NCBI GenBank assembly: GCA_030278955.1
Contig: JAOANR010000006.1
Location: forward strand, 30,841,383-30,905,382
Direction of reading: 5' to 3'
From: Hygrophila difformis
Lineage: Eukaryota; Streptophyta; Magnoliopsida; Lamiales; Acanthaceae
DNA: 64,000 nt
Shown in pieces: positions 22,470-34,982 of this stretch. A model generated the notes under the pieces. The model had not been told where the DNA came from, searched no databases, and saw only the letters and a program-made list of their open reading frames with translations. Position numbers and translations under genes: made by a program. How positions within the stretch are numbered: the stretch's first letter is position 1; each line of letters opens with the position of its first letter.

Positions 22470-23984
22470 ACATCCTCATATTTAATACTGATCGTCCCCG
22501 AGCAGTCAGAGTCAATGTTCCTTGGAACACAGACTCTGCATATTCAATTCATTTTTGTGGCTTCATAAATTACATTCTTTTTTGAATTGGGATAAGACAA
22601 TAAAAACTACAAGTATTAAATTCCTTTGATTGCAGTGTTTAATGAAATGATACTTGCTCACTAAATCGGGCCTACAAATCAAATATTATTGTCAACCCTT
22701 CACGAATATCATGTTTGAAAATGCAAGGATTAAAAATCAGAATTAAGGTATGACAAGAACATAATTTTTAATGAAACAGAGCCTCACATATGATAGAATT
22801 GAAAAATTCACTCACTCTCAAATGGGGTTTATCATTGAACACTCAAAATCAAATTTAATTAAATTATCCCATATGCTTGCAATTAGACCAACTCGCCACC
22901 GGCTCATTTCCTCAAATCGAGCTTGCCACCGGCTCATTTCCTCAAATCGAGATCCCGGGGTCTTTTTCCATTCCTCTAATTGCTTTATCATTGCAATTTT
23001 ATTCTTGTTGAATGGAGTTCAACATTTTTCTTTTTCTTTTTCTCTTTTCTTCTTCTCTTTTTTGAATCGGTTTATTGAATACCGATTTATAAATTTTTGA
23101 TGATCAAAACTTTAATGTCTTTGATAGAATTTATCCTTGTCCACTTGGGTTTAATATTTTGGTCTTTTTATAAGGCTAGGAAAATATAGTGGGTTTCAAA
23201 AAAAGTTAGGCTTAAAGGCTCAAATTGGTTAATCCTAAATGGAAAATATTTTTGGGTTTGGATTTCAAACGAAGGCCAAAATATGGGTTTTTTCTAAGTG
23301 CCTCGATCATATGCTTGATTTCGGGGATATGGCATGGTCTTGAATCGGTCCCAATTGCAAGTTCTAGTTTCCTTCAAGCAAATTGATTCACACATCAAAG
23401 AAAATAAATGAGTAAAAATGACTCATGGCTCAAATCTCACAAGGTTGGATTGATTCATGTCATACAGTATTCTCAAATTTAATCAAAGCTTAATTCTAAC
23501 AATTTATTCAATCAAAATTTTCAACCTGAAGATTTATTACTCAAAAAGATCATCGCATCATTAAATTTTTATACCTCAAAACCTTAGGAAATCATTTCAT
23601 GCGTGTTTTCCATTATATTATCCCAATTTAAAAGTTTGAAAATTTAATCACAAGCCTAATTCAACATGTGAATTTAGAGTAGGTTTATGCATACTTTTTG
23701 CTGGTTATTTAATTTAAAGCAGTAAAAGAGGCACTTGTAACATACAAAGTATGTCAACAACATATTTTTGGCCTGACAGTCACTTATTCATCTCGGACTG
23801 TCAGACATCTTTTCAAAAATAAAATTGTTAGTGGATCTCAAAAACAGAGTTTCATTCGTGGAAAGCAATAATTTACATCATTTACATGTGATTTCTAGAG
23901 CAATCAGGATGAGCAATCACTAAAGAATAGAAATTCACAAGTAAGATGTGTACAATTTGGCTCTAATTGGTATGACAATCAAAC
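22470..23984 (-). other. Element A 3' untranslated region
   Basis: No gene. Collinear with B at 43116-44640: both begin ACATCCTCA-ATTTAATACTG at the LTR edge and share GATCGTCCCCGAGCAGTCAG, a CGCCACCGGCTCATTTCCTC phrase (partly duplicated in A at 22893-22950) and CTGACAGTCACTTATTCATC. Conservation between two elements with different cargo suggests a functional 3' region, perhaps packaging or RNA processing. Confidence 0.7.
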
Positions 23985-24383
23985 TCAGTCTTTCTTCTCT
24001 TCTTGCTGACTTGAAGGCTCCGCTGCATCTGCTGGAGGAGGAGGTTTTGGAAGCTGTCCGATCAGTGCGTTCAACAAGAGTTGCTGCTGAGCCAAAGTGG
24101 ACTCTATCATCTTCCTTTGTCTTTCTTCAGATTCAAGCCTTTCCCTGTGCATCTTTTCTTCCCTTTCCAGCAGCATTCTTTTGAACTCTTCGTCTCTTCT
24201 TCTCTGCTCCTCTCTTTCCTCTGCTCTTATTCTCCTTTCTTCTTCTTTCCCCAAAATCAGTGTATCCGCCAACGTCTTCATGCTATCTAAAACCGTTTTG
24301 CTCATGTGACTGACAATTTCGATGACATACGAGTCGGCAGGATTCTGGGAGACGTTTTGGCTCGCCGGAGGAATTTGCGAAGG

Positions 24384-25436
24384 TTAAGCTTGCTGCTGTG
24401 GGACTTGAACTTGAGATGGTGTAGGGACTGCACTTGGACTTTGTTCCACCGGCTCATGTTGAGGGATGTCGAATTGTACTGAAGGTCCCGCCTCAGTACG
24501 TGCCTTTCTTCTCCTTTTAGGGGCCGGTGGGGGCACTGGATCTCTTCTTTGGACCGATGGTGCTTCTTCACAGGATATAAAGGATGATTGCACATTGGAG
24601 TCTTCTGGCAGTGGAGGAAGTGCATAGGTGATTCTTTCTCGAGTTCGCATGGATGGGACCCGGATTGGAGGATTTACAATGACCAAGGCATCATAATCAA
24701 ATTCACCCATATCTACTCCTTGATCTGTGCAAATTCGCCTTATAAGATTCGGGTAGCATAGGGCATGCTTCTTCTCAATCCTGGTGGTCATTACCTGAAA
24801 TATGTGCTCGCCCACATTCAATCTTAGCCCGTGCCACAGCTTAGCAAATCCTATCAGTATGCTTCCGGAGGTAGTTTGAGGATGCGAGCTGGGCTTGATC
24901 CTGTTCATAAAGAATTCGAATGTGGGCATGAATTCCACCTTGAGCTCAGATGTGTTAAAGGTTTCCACCATTGATGCCTTCTTGGTCATTGAGTCCGCGA
25001 TGGCTTGATAAGTATTTTTCCTTTCTGTCTTGCCACGCCTGTTCAATATATCGTCCTCCGGAACTTCACTTGGATGACTTGGAGTTTGAAGGAACATGTT
25101 CAGATACTCTGGGGATATGTCTATTGTTCGCCCTCTGACCCAGGTTGTCTTCCTTGAAATGTTGATCTTGCAGAAAAACTCCCTAGTCAACTCCATGTAT
25201 CTGGGATCTCCATGGTGCAGTAAAAACGGTTCCCATCCATGCTGCGTTCTCCAAAAGTCGACGGTGGGGTGCGTCAGCGAGTCTGGAGCAAACCCCTTGT
25301 CGGGTATGATGGTTTCTACTAGCTTCTCATATGCCTCGACTGCTGCCGCCTTTCCGTTGAATTTTCGAATCACGTCTGCTTCTTTTATCACCATCTTGCT
25401 ATTCTCCTTCTTCTGAATCCCAATTCTGGATCGCAC
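24384..25436 (-). pseudogene. Plant transposon-protein-like domain within A cargo
   Basis: Longest unbroken piece of the A cargo (350 codons, an in-frame stop at each end). The pattern LTREFF-x3-N..WVRGRTIDISPEYLN..LIGFAKLWHGLRLNVGEHIF..PNLIRRICTDQGV resembles the domain found in extra ORFs of Athila and other plant retroelements, and the REFYANL..YIRGKFIDLTPGVIN stretch of the Copia env-position ORF in this window. Its biochemical role is not known. A Pro-rich basic C-terminus (APKRRRKART) could be a nuclear signal. Confidence 0.6.
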
Positions 25437-28179
25437 TTCTGTTTCCTCCTAAAATCTCGCAGGTTTAACCGATCCGACTGATTCTTGGGCCTCGCCCTCA
25501 TCCTCGCTTGTATGCCAGTCGGTTTCCTCATTTTTCTCATCTTGGATTTGTTCATTAGTGGGCTCTCGCCTGCCTGGCTCTCCTCCTTCCTCAGCTGCTT
25601 CATTTAAATGTTCCTCCTCAACCTCCTCAACCTGTTTATTTACACGTCGCTTGTATTGAGTTTTTACAGGAATTGAAAAGTTAAGTACAGGAAAGTAAGG
25701 ATCATCAACGCTTGTTGATACCTCCTCCTCCTCCCTCATAGCAGCTTGTCCAATAGGACGTTGGAAAATAGGTGCCAGTTGATCTACGAACTCCTGTTCT
25801 TCCCTTCGGATTTCCTCTTTTTCTTCCTCCATCATTTTCTATCTCTTTTCAGCTCTTTCTTGCGGCAAGTCAGTTTTAGCTGGTGGCACATTAGTTTTCT
25901 CCTTCAACAAGTCAGACGGCGTGGTCGGATTTGCTCTAGTTGCTTTCTCGGGGGCAATGATGACTTCAATTCGAGCTGTGCCAACAAGTGGATCAACAAT
26001 CTGGCCTACTTCTGTTTGGTATCTAATCTGATCTGGCCCCTGTCCTTCATCAATTCTTGATTCTATTTGATCATTCAGCCTCTTTCGAATATCTCCCCTT
26101 ATTGTTTCAGCATCATGTGCAGTGGGGCCAGCCCATGCAGTAGGCTCCTTTTTGATTTTAAGCCCAGGCCCTTGCACTTCGCCGGTGATCATAAGCTCAT
26201 CGTCATCTCCTTTGCCTTTCTCAGCTTCTCCAGACTTTCTAGCTTCCAATTCTGCTTGAAGCTTTTCAGCAATTTCTCTATCATGGGCTTCTTTCTTTTT
26301 CCTTTCCTCCTCAGCTTTCGCCTTCTCAATATTTCTCAACATTTCAATTTCTTTCATCGCCTTCTCTTCCCTTTCAATTCTTGCCCTAATCTCAGCTTCA
26401 GTAATGGATTTCTCAGAAATTCGCTCATGTGCACCTGCCCTTGCGTTTTCGTCTTCTTGCATTTTCCTGGCCATTTCAGCGTGAAAAGCAATTTGGTCTT
26501 TTCTCTTGGAGGCGGCGGTGGCATTTTCGCTTTGCCTTTATCTGCGGGATTAGCCGACTCAACTGTTTTCTTAGACTGTGGCTCAGGCTCTTTAATTACC
26601 ACTTTCAGCTCCGGAGCCCGTCCACTTTTCTCCTTTTCAGCTAGCTTTACCAGCCTTCTTTTGGTTTGACTTTGAGGCTCAGGCTGTCTTTCAGGTTCAG
26701 TGGTAACAGCTGCTTGCATTTTAGCTGGTAGGGCTGAAGCTTGCACAGATGGTTGGGTTGGCAGTGGGTTGGTTTCAAAATAGACTCTAGGAGGTGAGAC
26801 AGCACTTGTATATTGATTAATCAAAACATCTGCCTCATCTTCACTCCCTTCTCGGTCTTCCTCATCCAAGTTAATTCCCAGATTCTTCTCCGTGTCTTCC
26901 AAGAATTTTTTTCACAATGATGGGCTTGGAGATGAGTCTCAGTCGCTTCTCCCATCTTTGTTTGATGTAAGTGCAGAACTGAACCCTATGCTCCCTCTTG
27001 TAGCATAATACAGTGTTGCTCTTGATGGTGTTACAATAATTAAGCCCGAAGGCATCCATCTCCATCAGGAAGCGCACGAACTCCATTCTGTTCTCTTCAA
27101 CCATCGACCCTACCAATGGCCTTGCCTCCGGTTGTACGAAAGACATATCATGAGGAAATTCTATTCGGATATACTCTTCTGCTTCAGCTTGTGTCAACAA
27201 CCGGGTTTGCTGCTGATTCTTTCCCAGCACTCTCCAGCTAGTGTTCCTGATGAACTCTGTGACCTGATCCCGCATAACATGTATCTGATAGATACCCTGG
27301 GGCCTCTGTTCTGCTAGATAAGTCAGCTTGTATACGTCCTCCAAGAAAATGGTGTCAAAATAGTCTTCTTCTGGTAGCACAAGGTCCTTGTCCAGTATTG
27401 GCTCAGTGATATCTTTTCTTCCAGTGCCCCAAAGTATCATCAGGGCGTGCCACTGCTCCCTGAATTCTTTAGTTAAGTCCATCATGGTCTTAACTATTGG
27501 AGGCTGATTCTCTTCTTTCGATACCATGGCTTTCTTTACGGCACTGTCCAGGTTATGACTTAATTCTCTGTGCCTTTTCCTCGCCTGCTATGTGAGCCAT
27601 CTCTGCTCCTTCACTCCTTTGTTTTCTAGTAGGCTTGGATTGTACATAAACGGTAGGGCCTTGTGTACCATAAAAATTCCTCTATGCACCATCTGACTAA
27701 GATTCGGTGCTTTCTCCGTGAATTGCTTTTTTGACTCTTTCATCTACCTTGTGGGGCACCATTATGATCTCGAACTCCATACATGCTGGATCCCCTGTTT
27801 TTGAGTCCTGGTGCCTTTCCCATCGGGCCATGTATTCATTAAATCTTCTGAGAATCCTTTCAGTGTGCACATCTTCCGGAAATTTCATGTCGACCTTGGA
27901 TGCTTCCATTTGCTTCTCCCAAAATTTCATTAGATAGAAGTAGAAGTCCCTGGTGAACCCCAGCTCTTTAAAGTTCCGTTCCTCTCGCTTAATATGCTTG
28001 TCCCGCCTTTTGGCAGTTTAAAGCTCACTTCGGTCTTTTCCATGATTTTCACCCTAAACTCTGATTCCAGCGCTTTTCGGAAATCATTTAGCTTTGTTCG
28101 GAAATGCGAGCAATCCAATATCCCTTGGTCCTGCGTGCAGCTGGGCAGTCCTGCCCTTGATTCCACTACTAATTTCTCC

Positions 28180-29681
28180 CTGAAAAATTTGGAAGTATTA
28201 AATCCAGTTTTTATAATTTTTACAAGAGTCATTCAAAATGAAAACCAACATCCTCACATTTAGAGCCTTGCTCTAGATGTGAGGTTATTGAATTTTCAAC
28301 TTGAATTTTTTATAAAGCATAGGTAAATTTTTCTTTTTACAAATTTTTGGGGATCTATTAGAAATAGTGAGTTATTAACAAGCAATAGGGGTCATTGGGA
28401 CCCAAAATATTTTTGAATGGGCTATTGAGTCCAAATAAAATAAAAAATGGCCATTGGGCCCAAAATTTTGATTTTCCAATTTTTAAACAATCTCGAGGTG
28501 ATTGTTGAAACTGCAATGGTATGGAACGCGAATCGAGAAATGTGCAAATGGAATGTGGCGACTCGGATCTGCTCAACTTGGACTGCGTGGGATGGTTTGA
28601 TCAGTCCAAGTTATTCAAAAATAAAAAAAACCAGTTTTTTTTTTAAATTTTATATAAAAGTTGACTTATTTAATTCAATAAAAGTGGGGTTTTAGTGGTC
28701 CCATTTTTGGATCTTTCAAAATAATAGCAGCCCACATGAGGAAAAAGACTGCTATTTTATTACACTAGTTTTGTGCTCCATTGGGACCAAAAACAAGTTG
28801 GTCAACGTATCAAATAAAATCCTACCAACTTTTTGTCTTTTTCTAAAACCCTTTTTACAGAAAAGTGAATTGCAGCAATTTTGTTGGCATGCACAGGTTT
28901 GCCAAAACCATACAAACACCAACTTTTCAAAGTCCACAATAGACAGTAGAACAAAAGCAAACAACAGAGTCATTTGATGCCTCTCCTATTCACAGTGGCG
29001 TGCAAAACAGTCTCTATGCAAACACAGCTCCTTGAACAACTAATGAACTAGTAACAATCATGCTCTCAATCATCTTACAAATTCAGACTTAAGAAAGCAG
29101 TGGGTATCAACACCAAGGAAATCCCTAGCCCATCAAACAATAACACTGAGGAATTCAAGAAAACCCCCATGTTCATTGTTTCAATGGATTCTAGGATTTC
29201 AAAAATCTTTCAGATTCACCATGATTCACTCCCACTTAGTACAACTAAACAGGGCAAGGTTCAAACCAAGATTAATTAAAGAGGCACAACTGCTAAGAAC
29301 CCTAAGAACCATAAAACTCAATAGTCCCAACAATGGAAGATAACTACTGCATGAATCCTAATATGCCTTCCTAAGTTCTCCAAACATACCACACCCGAAA
29401 ATCAAAAGCTTAACAGGGCTAAGACTAACCCCTGTCTCAACAACTAACTTGTTCACATCATTCACAATACACTCGGCATACACCCACATACATCACAGAA
29501 TCACCGAAAATCTTCAAAATCACAAAATGCTCGAAATCACACAATGGGTCTATTGCACACACAAAAATCTCAAAGATTTACAGATTAAAGAAGCACTGGG
29601 GGCAAAGCACCTATAAAAATTGCGAAACAGCGTATACGGGAATGCGCGAATCGGATGAGGAGGAAGAGAGGGGGGTCTTAC
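28180..29681 (-). other. Predicted intron of A cargo gene
   Basis: 1502 bp, GT (29681-29680) to AG (28181-28180), splitting a codon after its second base. It contains a hairpin-forming PPT-like block (28246-28292) and sequence collinear with the B intron, though the two acceptors lead to unrelated proteins. Confidence 0.6.
28246..28292 (-). promoter_or_regulatory. PPT-like 16-mer plus hairpin, element A
   Basis: CAACATCCTCACATTT followed by a complementary CTCTAGATGTGAGG arm. Read on the minus strand, the 16-mer AAATGTGAGGATGTTG equals the block at the 3' LTR edge of B (43114-43129). It may be an extra plus-strand priming site or an RNA structure. Confidence 0.5.
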
Positions 29682-29870
29682 CATGGTTTCTCGGCCTTCG
29701 AAGAGGAAGACGATGCCATTGCTGGTGGTTTGGAAAAATTTCGACAGAGTTTCCCCTTAGAATGGGTGGTGGTGTTGCGAAGAACTATGCATTCATTCGT
29801 AAGAGGGGGTTCGGGAGTGTTTGTAAATGACGAAGTGTTGGAATGAATGGGGAAGAATAAGGGTCTGGGT

Positions 29871-29878
29871 TATTTATA
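29871..29878 (-). promoter_or_regulatory. Internal TATA box of A cargo gene
   Basis: TATAAATA on the minus strand about 150 bp before the cargo ATG, followed by a CT-rich leader. An inverted-motif array lies directly upstream (29890-30300). The same arrangement recurs in B at 46716-46723. Confidence 0.65.
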
Positions 29879-29889
29879 AGGGGGAAAAG

Positions 29890-30300
29890 GGTTATTACGA
29901 TGCTATACTTGGCCTACGACGCTACAGTAGCGTCGTAGGGTTAGTTCAGCGTCGTAGGTGAAATAAGGGGGGAATAGTACGACGCTGTCCAAGGGTATGA
30001 CGCTGTGCAAGTTCAGGTCGTACTTAAGGATAGCGTCATAAGGCGGTGGGGAGATAAAGGGGTGAAAGAGTGAACTACGATGTTATCCGATGGTACGACG
30101 CTGACCTAGGTCAACGTCGTACTTAGGGATAGCGTCGTAGGGGGATATTTAAAAGAGAAGGTGCACTACGACGCTACACTCGAGTACGACGCTGAACTAG
30201 CATCGTATGGTGTGTTTGGCGTCGTAGTTCCTGAAAGATAGCAAGGGGGATTACTACGGCGTTATCCAATCACTACGACGTTGACCTAGGTCAGCGTCGT
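29890..30300. repeat. Inverted-motif array upstream of the A internal promoter
   Basis: About a dozen TACGACGCTA/TAGCGTCGTA motifs in both orientations. Element B inserted inside this array at GTCGT (30296-30300), and the array continues for about 30 bp on the far side (57889-57920). Confidence 0.85.
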
Positions 30301-32720
30301 TGAAACTTTTGACAATTTCCTCACACGAGTATTTTCTAAAATATCCCAGGTTAAATTTATTAAATGAAAAGAGTTATGATTCATGGGAAAGGGGTTTAAG
30401 GATATAGTTCACTTTTTATTACTCATGAGGGGAAACTTTGAGTTCAAGCGGCGTTATGGACCTCCCCGGCATGAAACTTTTGATGATTTCGTGCCTTGAA
30501 GATCCTTGCGATGAAACTTTTGACAAGCTCCCACTACATGAGCACTTTCAGAAAGGTCATAATCCTGGTGTTCAATTTTATTTAATGAAACCAATTTATG
30601 AAGGCGAAGTTGGGATTAAGGATATATTTATAGGTTGTCACGTTTTTATTACTCCTGTTAAGAAACTGTGGCCCGAAAGCGCACGGTGTCAAAAATTGCA
30701 GTAATTTATAGTAAGACCGGATCGTTCACTGGAGAATGTGCGATAGAAGCAGGGCCCACGTCGTTTTACTAGATTTTCTATTCGTATTGCTCCAATTGGT
30801 TTGAAAAGTGATTATCAACTACTGACTGAATTTAAACTAAATTACAAAAGCGCTTAAATCTATTCTACAAAGCATACAAATTCTATTCTAGAAAGCAGGT
30901 ACAGTTATTCTAAGAATGCGATAAGCACTATCTATAAAAGCAAAGAAAATTTACACTATGCTAGCTATGAAGCTGATTCACAGTGTGGACAGAAGGGACA
31001 GGAAGAGAAGAATGAAATTGGACAAGATTTAGATAAGGCATAATTAAACTTCCAGCTTTATACACAGATCTTTGCTTGGGATAATCCTGTCAGATAGCTA
31101 ATTCTCATGCTCTCAATACTGCGTTCCCTTTAATAGACAGGTACTTACAGCATGAGTTTACATGTTCTTAAGACCGCAAATTCTAAGATACCACAGATTT
31201 GTAACTGCCCTGGCCTGGGTATGTTACTTTACCTGTGGTGGATAAGCAACACCTGACAAATCATTTATTGACATGCCAAGTACTACCATCATTCTCCCAT
31301 GTCACACCCAAAGATTCTAATCAAGCCCTGAACTATCCCTTAACTATCAATCCTAGTAGCAGTTACGAAACTCTCAATTCACCCGAGTGATCTCTAATGA
31401 AAGCATTAAAAAGAAAGCGATAAAGAAAGCATTTAAAATCCTATCACTCGGAGGTTTTGAAGGTCTGACCCTGGTAGTAAAAGACAGCTCCCCATCAGAA
31501 TGACGGAGTATGGATCAAGAATTCCCGGCTCTTGGTGAACTACTCATGTGTTCACTTCCTTCCGGGTGGTTATGAGATACAAACTAATGAAATGAACTAA
31601 TAAATTAGTTCATTCCGGATGTACTCATTCAGGACTCAAGAATAGGCTTTGGCAGAAGAAGATAGCAGTTGAAAGAAAACTTAACCCTATCTTAGAAAAT
31701 AGCCATGGCCTGGGTGTTGTTCCTCTAATATTACCCATCACACCGTATTTGAGTCCAAGTGGACCCCATCTCAGTGTAATATTTAATATCAGATTCCCAA
31801 CGCACAGCAATTTTGGAAAATAATGAATCTGAAAACCATTCCCTAAACAGGTACTAGACTCTCAATTAAAACACAGATCCTTTCAGTCTAGATGAGACCT
31901 AATCGCTGACCATGCTTCTAATTTCCCAAAATCAACCCTTGACAGAATATTAATTAGTCATAACTGAAGAATTTATCCCTTACTCAGATCCGGATTTTAT
32001 AAATGAGTTTTTGTTGGAAATTTAATACACAATATCTGTTTAAATCTAGACTTCTATTGTCCAAGGGAAGGATCCCAAAATATTATAGACCACAATAGTA
32101 CATAATATTATCATGCATAAGAATATATGGAAGTGTAAAATTAATCGACCCAAAATATAGAGGCGGGTCTAGACAGAGAGTGAAACACAAATATGAAGCG
32201 GTCAGAGGACCAAAGCAATGGTAGAATGATTGGGTGGACTGTAAACATCTACTCGCCATTTTCCCAATTACTCGGATGAAGTGAATTTAGACAGATGAAA
32301 CCCTCAAATGGCAGTGTCGCTACCAGTTGGGCCCCTACTGTCTGTGAATTCAGATAAAAACCTACGTGCTTCCTTTCTGCATTATTTATCAGCTTATGTT
32401 GACAGACATTAGCAGAGTTATACTACAGATTGGAATTCGGGTTTGGAAATTAAGATAAGGAAAATAAAACTGTATCTGGATAGGAGTCAGCTGAGCAGCT
32501 ATTATAATCCCGAATGGACGAACCGCCAAGGCTTCCACTGACTGCCATCCAGACCATGCAAAATAACGCTTAGTAACTAATACCCAGAATACGAGCTAGT
32601 TATCCGTGAGGGAATATCCGCCAACATTAGTCTGATGTATTCTTTACTAATTGTTACACACAATACGCAAAAGACAAAATAAAATAAAATAGAGAGAAGA
32701 ACTTGTATGAGAGATATTAG

Positions 32721-34982
32721 TGTAACACCCCGGTTTTTGGTCACCCAGGTCGGGATGTCACCGCCACATCTCCCTAGTAAGACACGGTTTCTCCGAGCTT
32801 ACTAAAGAGATGCAAGGCTAGGTATTGCAGTATTTAAAACATTTAAATCATTCAAAATAGCCCATACAGTATAATTCGAAAATAATATTAACATAGCGCA
32901 GCGGAAATAATAGTTTTAGTACAGTATCGCAGCGGAAAATATGAATAGGGCCGACATGGCCAAAACACGGGTTAAACAGGCTCGTTCATAATATAGTCTA
33001 AAGTATGAATTTAAAAGCAAAATAATGTTTCCCAAAATCCCATGCATGAATCGTGCTCACACATGCTCATTCCACATATTCTGTAAGAAAAGGAATAAAA
33101 ACGGTTTTGGTCAGCAAACTTGCTGAGTAAGTTAACACATGCATGATCGTAGGGTTTAAAAGCCATTAATTTTAATAATTTAATAAAAGCATGATAATAA
33201 CATAATATTTAATTTAATCTAACCGATAGCATAATTTATTTCAGGGCTCTATTTAACAACACATTTTGCATGACTTAGAATAATAGCCATAATTTAAATA
33301 AAGCATTTAAATAATTTAATTGGACATCAACCATAATTCAATTTAATTTAATTTAATTTAATATCCCCATTACATTCCCAATTTGGTATTTCAAAGTTTC
33401 ACGATAGCATCGCGATGCCAACAAGTTTAGCCGGTAGCCCGGCGGCCGCAACCGTATCAGCCATACCCAGTACCACTCCGGAGCCTCGGGAAACCCATGT
33501 GGATATTCACGAGAGTGTAGGCTCTATATTTCGCCGTTTTGGCAATATCATATCTCAAGTTTAGCGCGCGGGGTCACCATCGTCCATTAAGGCACGAAGT
33601 GAAGCAGTTAGGGGGCACCCTGCAGAGCACTCACCCCTAATTTTAATTTATCAAGTTTGTAAGGGGATTAAATTTCGAAAATCTGACTTTAATTGTATTC
33701 ATTTAAAAATAATATCTCAACTCATTTCAACCCTAAAGGTTAATTCCATGTTTCAACAAGATATCAAGATTTTGTTTCCGGTAAACCACAGTTTACTCTA
33801 AAATTCGTCTAAAATCAGGATTAAATTCCAAAAATTATAAAATTTCACGTCTTACTCAGAAACGTCGAGATCTACAACTTTTGTGTTTTAACTTTTTCAA
33901 TCCGAGATACCTAAATAGGTCAAAATCACCAATTTTCGCAGAACAATTCTGTCCGAATTTAATGTATCACAGTTTAAAGATTTCGAATTCTACCATAGCA
34001 ATTCAACTCCAAATTTGATGAAATTTTACAGGGATCATCATAAGACAATTATCTACGACTTTCATGTTCGGCCAAAGATCTAAAACAGTCTAGATCCTAT
34101 GTCAAAAACGTGATCAAGATCATTCCTAAGTTCTATCCAGGATTTCAAGATCTAGATTCAAGCAGTTCGGTTTCGGTTGGTTTTCACAATATGAAATTGT
34201 CTCTAAAAACTCTCAAAAATTTACCGTAGTTAGATCTAAGCCTTAGGAACGTTTTTCGTGTTTTAAGTTTTTCCGTTTGAAGTCGTTTTAAGGTTCGGAA
34301 AAATTCATCAAATCTGTTGCGTCGGTGGAAAGTATAAATTGACAGATTTTTGATTCCTTGTTAATCTTTTAGTTTTGAATGTTTTAATTCATCCCAAAAC
34401 CATGTAAGAGTTAACTTACAGAGGTGTGAACATCCGGGATCGTCTATTTCAAAGGCGTGGCTTCCAGTCCACCGTTTCTCCTCTCCGTTCGTCGGGTTTT
34501 ACGATCTAGATCCAATTCGAGGTGTAGAAAGAAAAAGGAGATGATTAGGATTCGTTTTCGAATCGTATATGGAACAAGGATTGGATCGAGACTTACCACG
34601 ACTATGGAGATCTTAGAATTTTCGTCCAACAGTGTTCGCCTTGGTTTCGTGCCTCCGACGACTCCGGATTTAGGGTTTCGAATGTGTAGAGAGTTGTAGG
34701 ATTTCGTAAATGTATTCGGAGCTTCTAGGAGGTCTTATTTATAGATATCTAAGACCTAGGGCATCCAAAATCTGACCCCAAGGGTCTTGGGTCGAGAGAC
34801 GTTCAACCGAAAGTCGAAAAATCCGCGTTCGGGCGAGAGATTCACGCAACGGGCGAATCTGTCGCGTGGCGTGGTCGTGGCGCGCCCTATGCCTATTTAC
34901 CGCGCGGCCACCGCGCCGACTTCGCCTGGACTTCGGTTCGGGCGGGTCGTGCGATCCGTCGTGCTTTTCCGCCTCTCTTTCG
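32721..34982 (-). repeat. Element C 3' LTR, missing its U3 start
   Basis: Aligns with 38618-40880 of the 5' LTR. The remaining 342 bp (equivalent to 40881-41222) are absent because the internal deletion ends inside the LTR. An (AATTT)n tract lies at 33339-33361. Confidence 0.92.
33339..33361. repeat. (AATTT)n microsatellite in C LTR
   Basis: Four to five AATTT units. The matching tract in the other LTR is at about 39236-39258. Confidence 0.8.

Larger units (their letters stand above)
23985..29719 (-). pseudogene. Element A cargo gene: two-exon, about 1,400 codons, broken
   Basis: Predicted exon 1 is 29719-29682 (ATG GCA TCG..., 12 codons plus TG) ending at donor ATG|GTAAGAC. The intron is 29681-28180 with acceptor TTTTTCAG|GG, and exon 2 runs from 28179 to 23985. 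Across the splice the frame reads MASSSSSKAEKPWEKLVVES. Exon 2 holds an unrecognised N-terminal part (GILDCSHFRTKLNDF, ERILRRFNEYMARW), a Glu/Arg-rich coiled coil (about 26440-26230), an acidic linker, a domain with GWEPFLLHHGDPRYMELTRE and TTWVRGRTIDISPEYLNMF (plant transposon-protein/Athila ORF-like), and a C-terminal charged coiled coil (RRIRAEEREEQRRRDEEFKR). Exon 2 carries frame changes near 27955, 27715, 26890 and 26480, and in-frame stops near 27590, 25839, 25449 and 24384. The original function is unknown. Confidence 0.62.

Noticed and set aside
26067..26669. 200-codon plus-strand ORF opposite the A cargo gene
   Set aside because: Antisense shadow of a Glu/Lys-rich coiled-coil region; its Phe/Ser/Leu-rich translation is the expected complement.
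30438..30704. 88-codon ORF in the B LTR (107 codons in the other LTR)
   Set aside because: Lies at the LTR terminus and its N-terminus differs between the two LTRs owing to indels. There is no domain, although an unusual conserved LTR peptide cannot be fully excluded.
34739..34980. Novel C-terminal domain on the element C polyprotein
   Set aside because: The tail is LTR sequence read through after a deletion; the same bases lie in the non-coding 5' LTR at 40637-40880.
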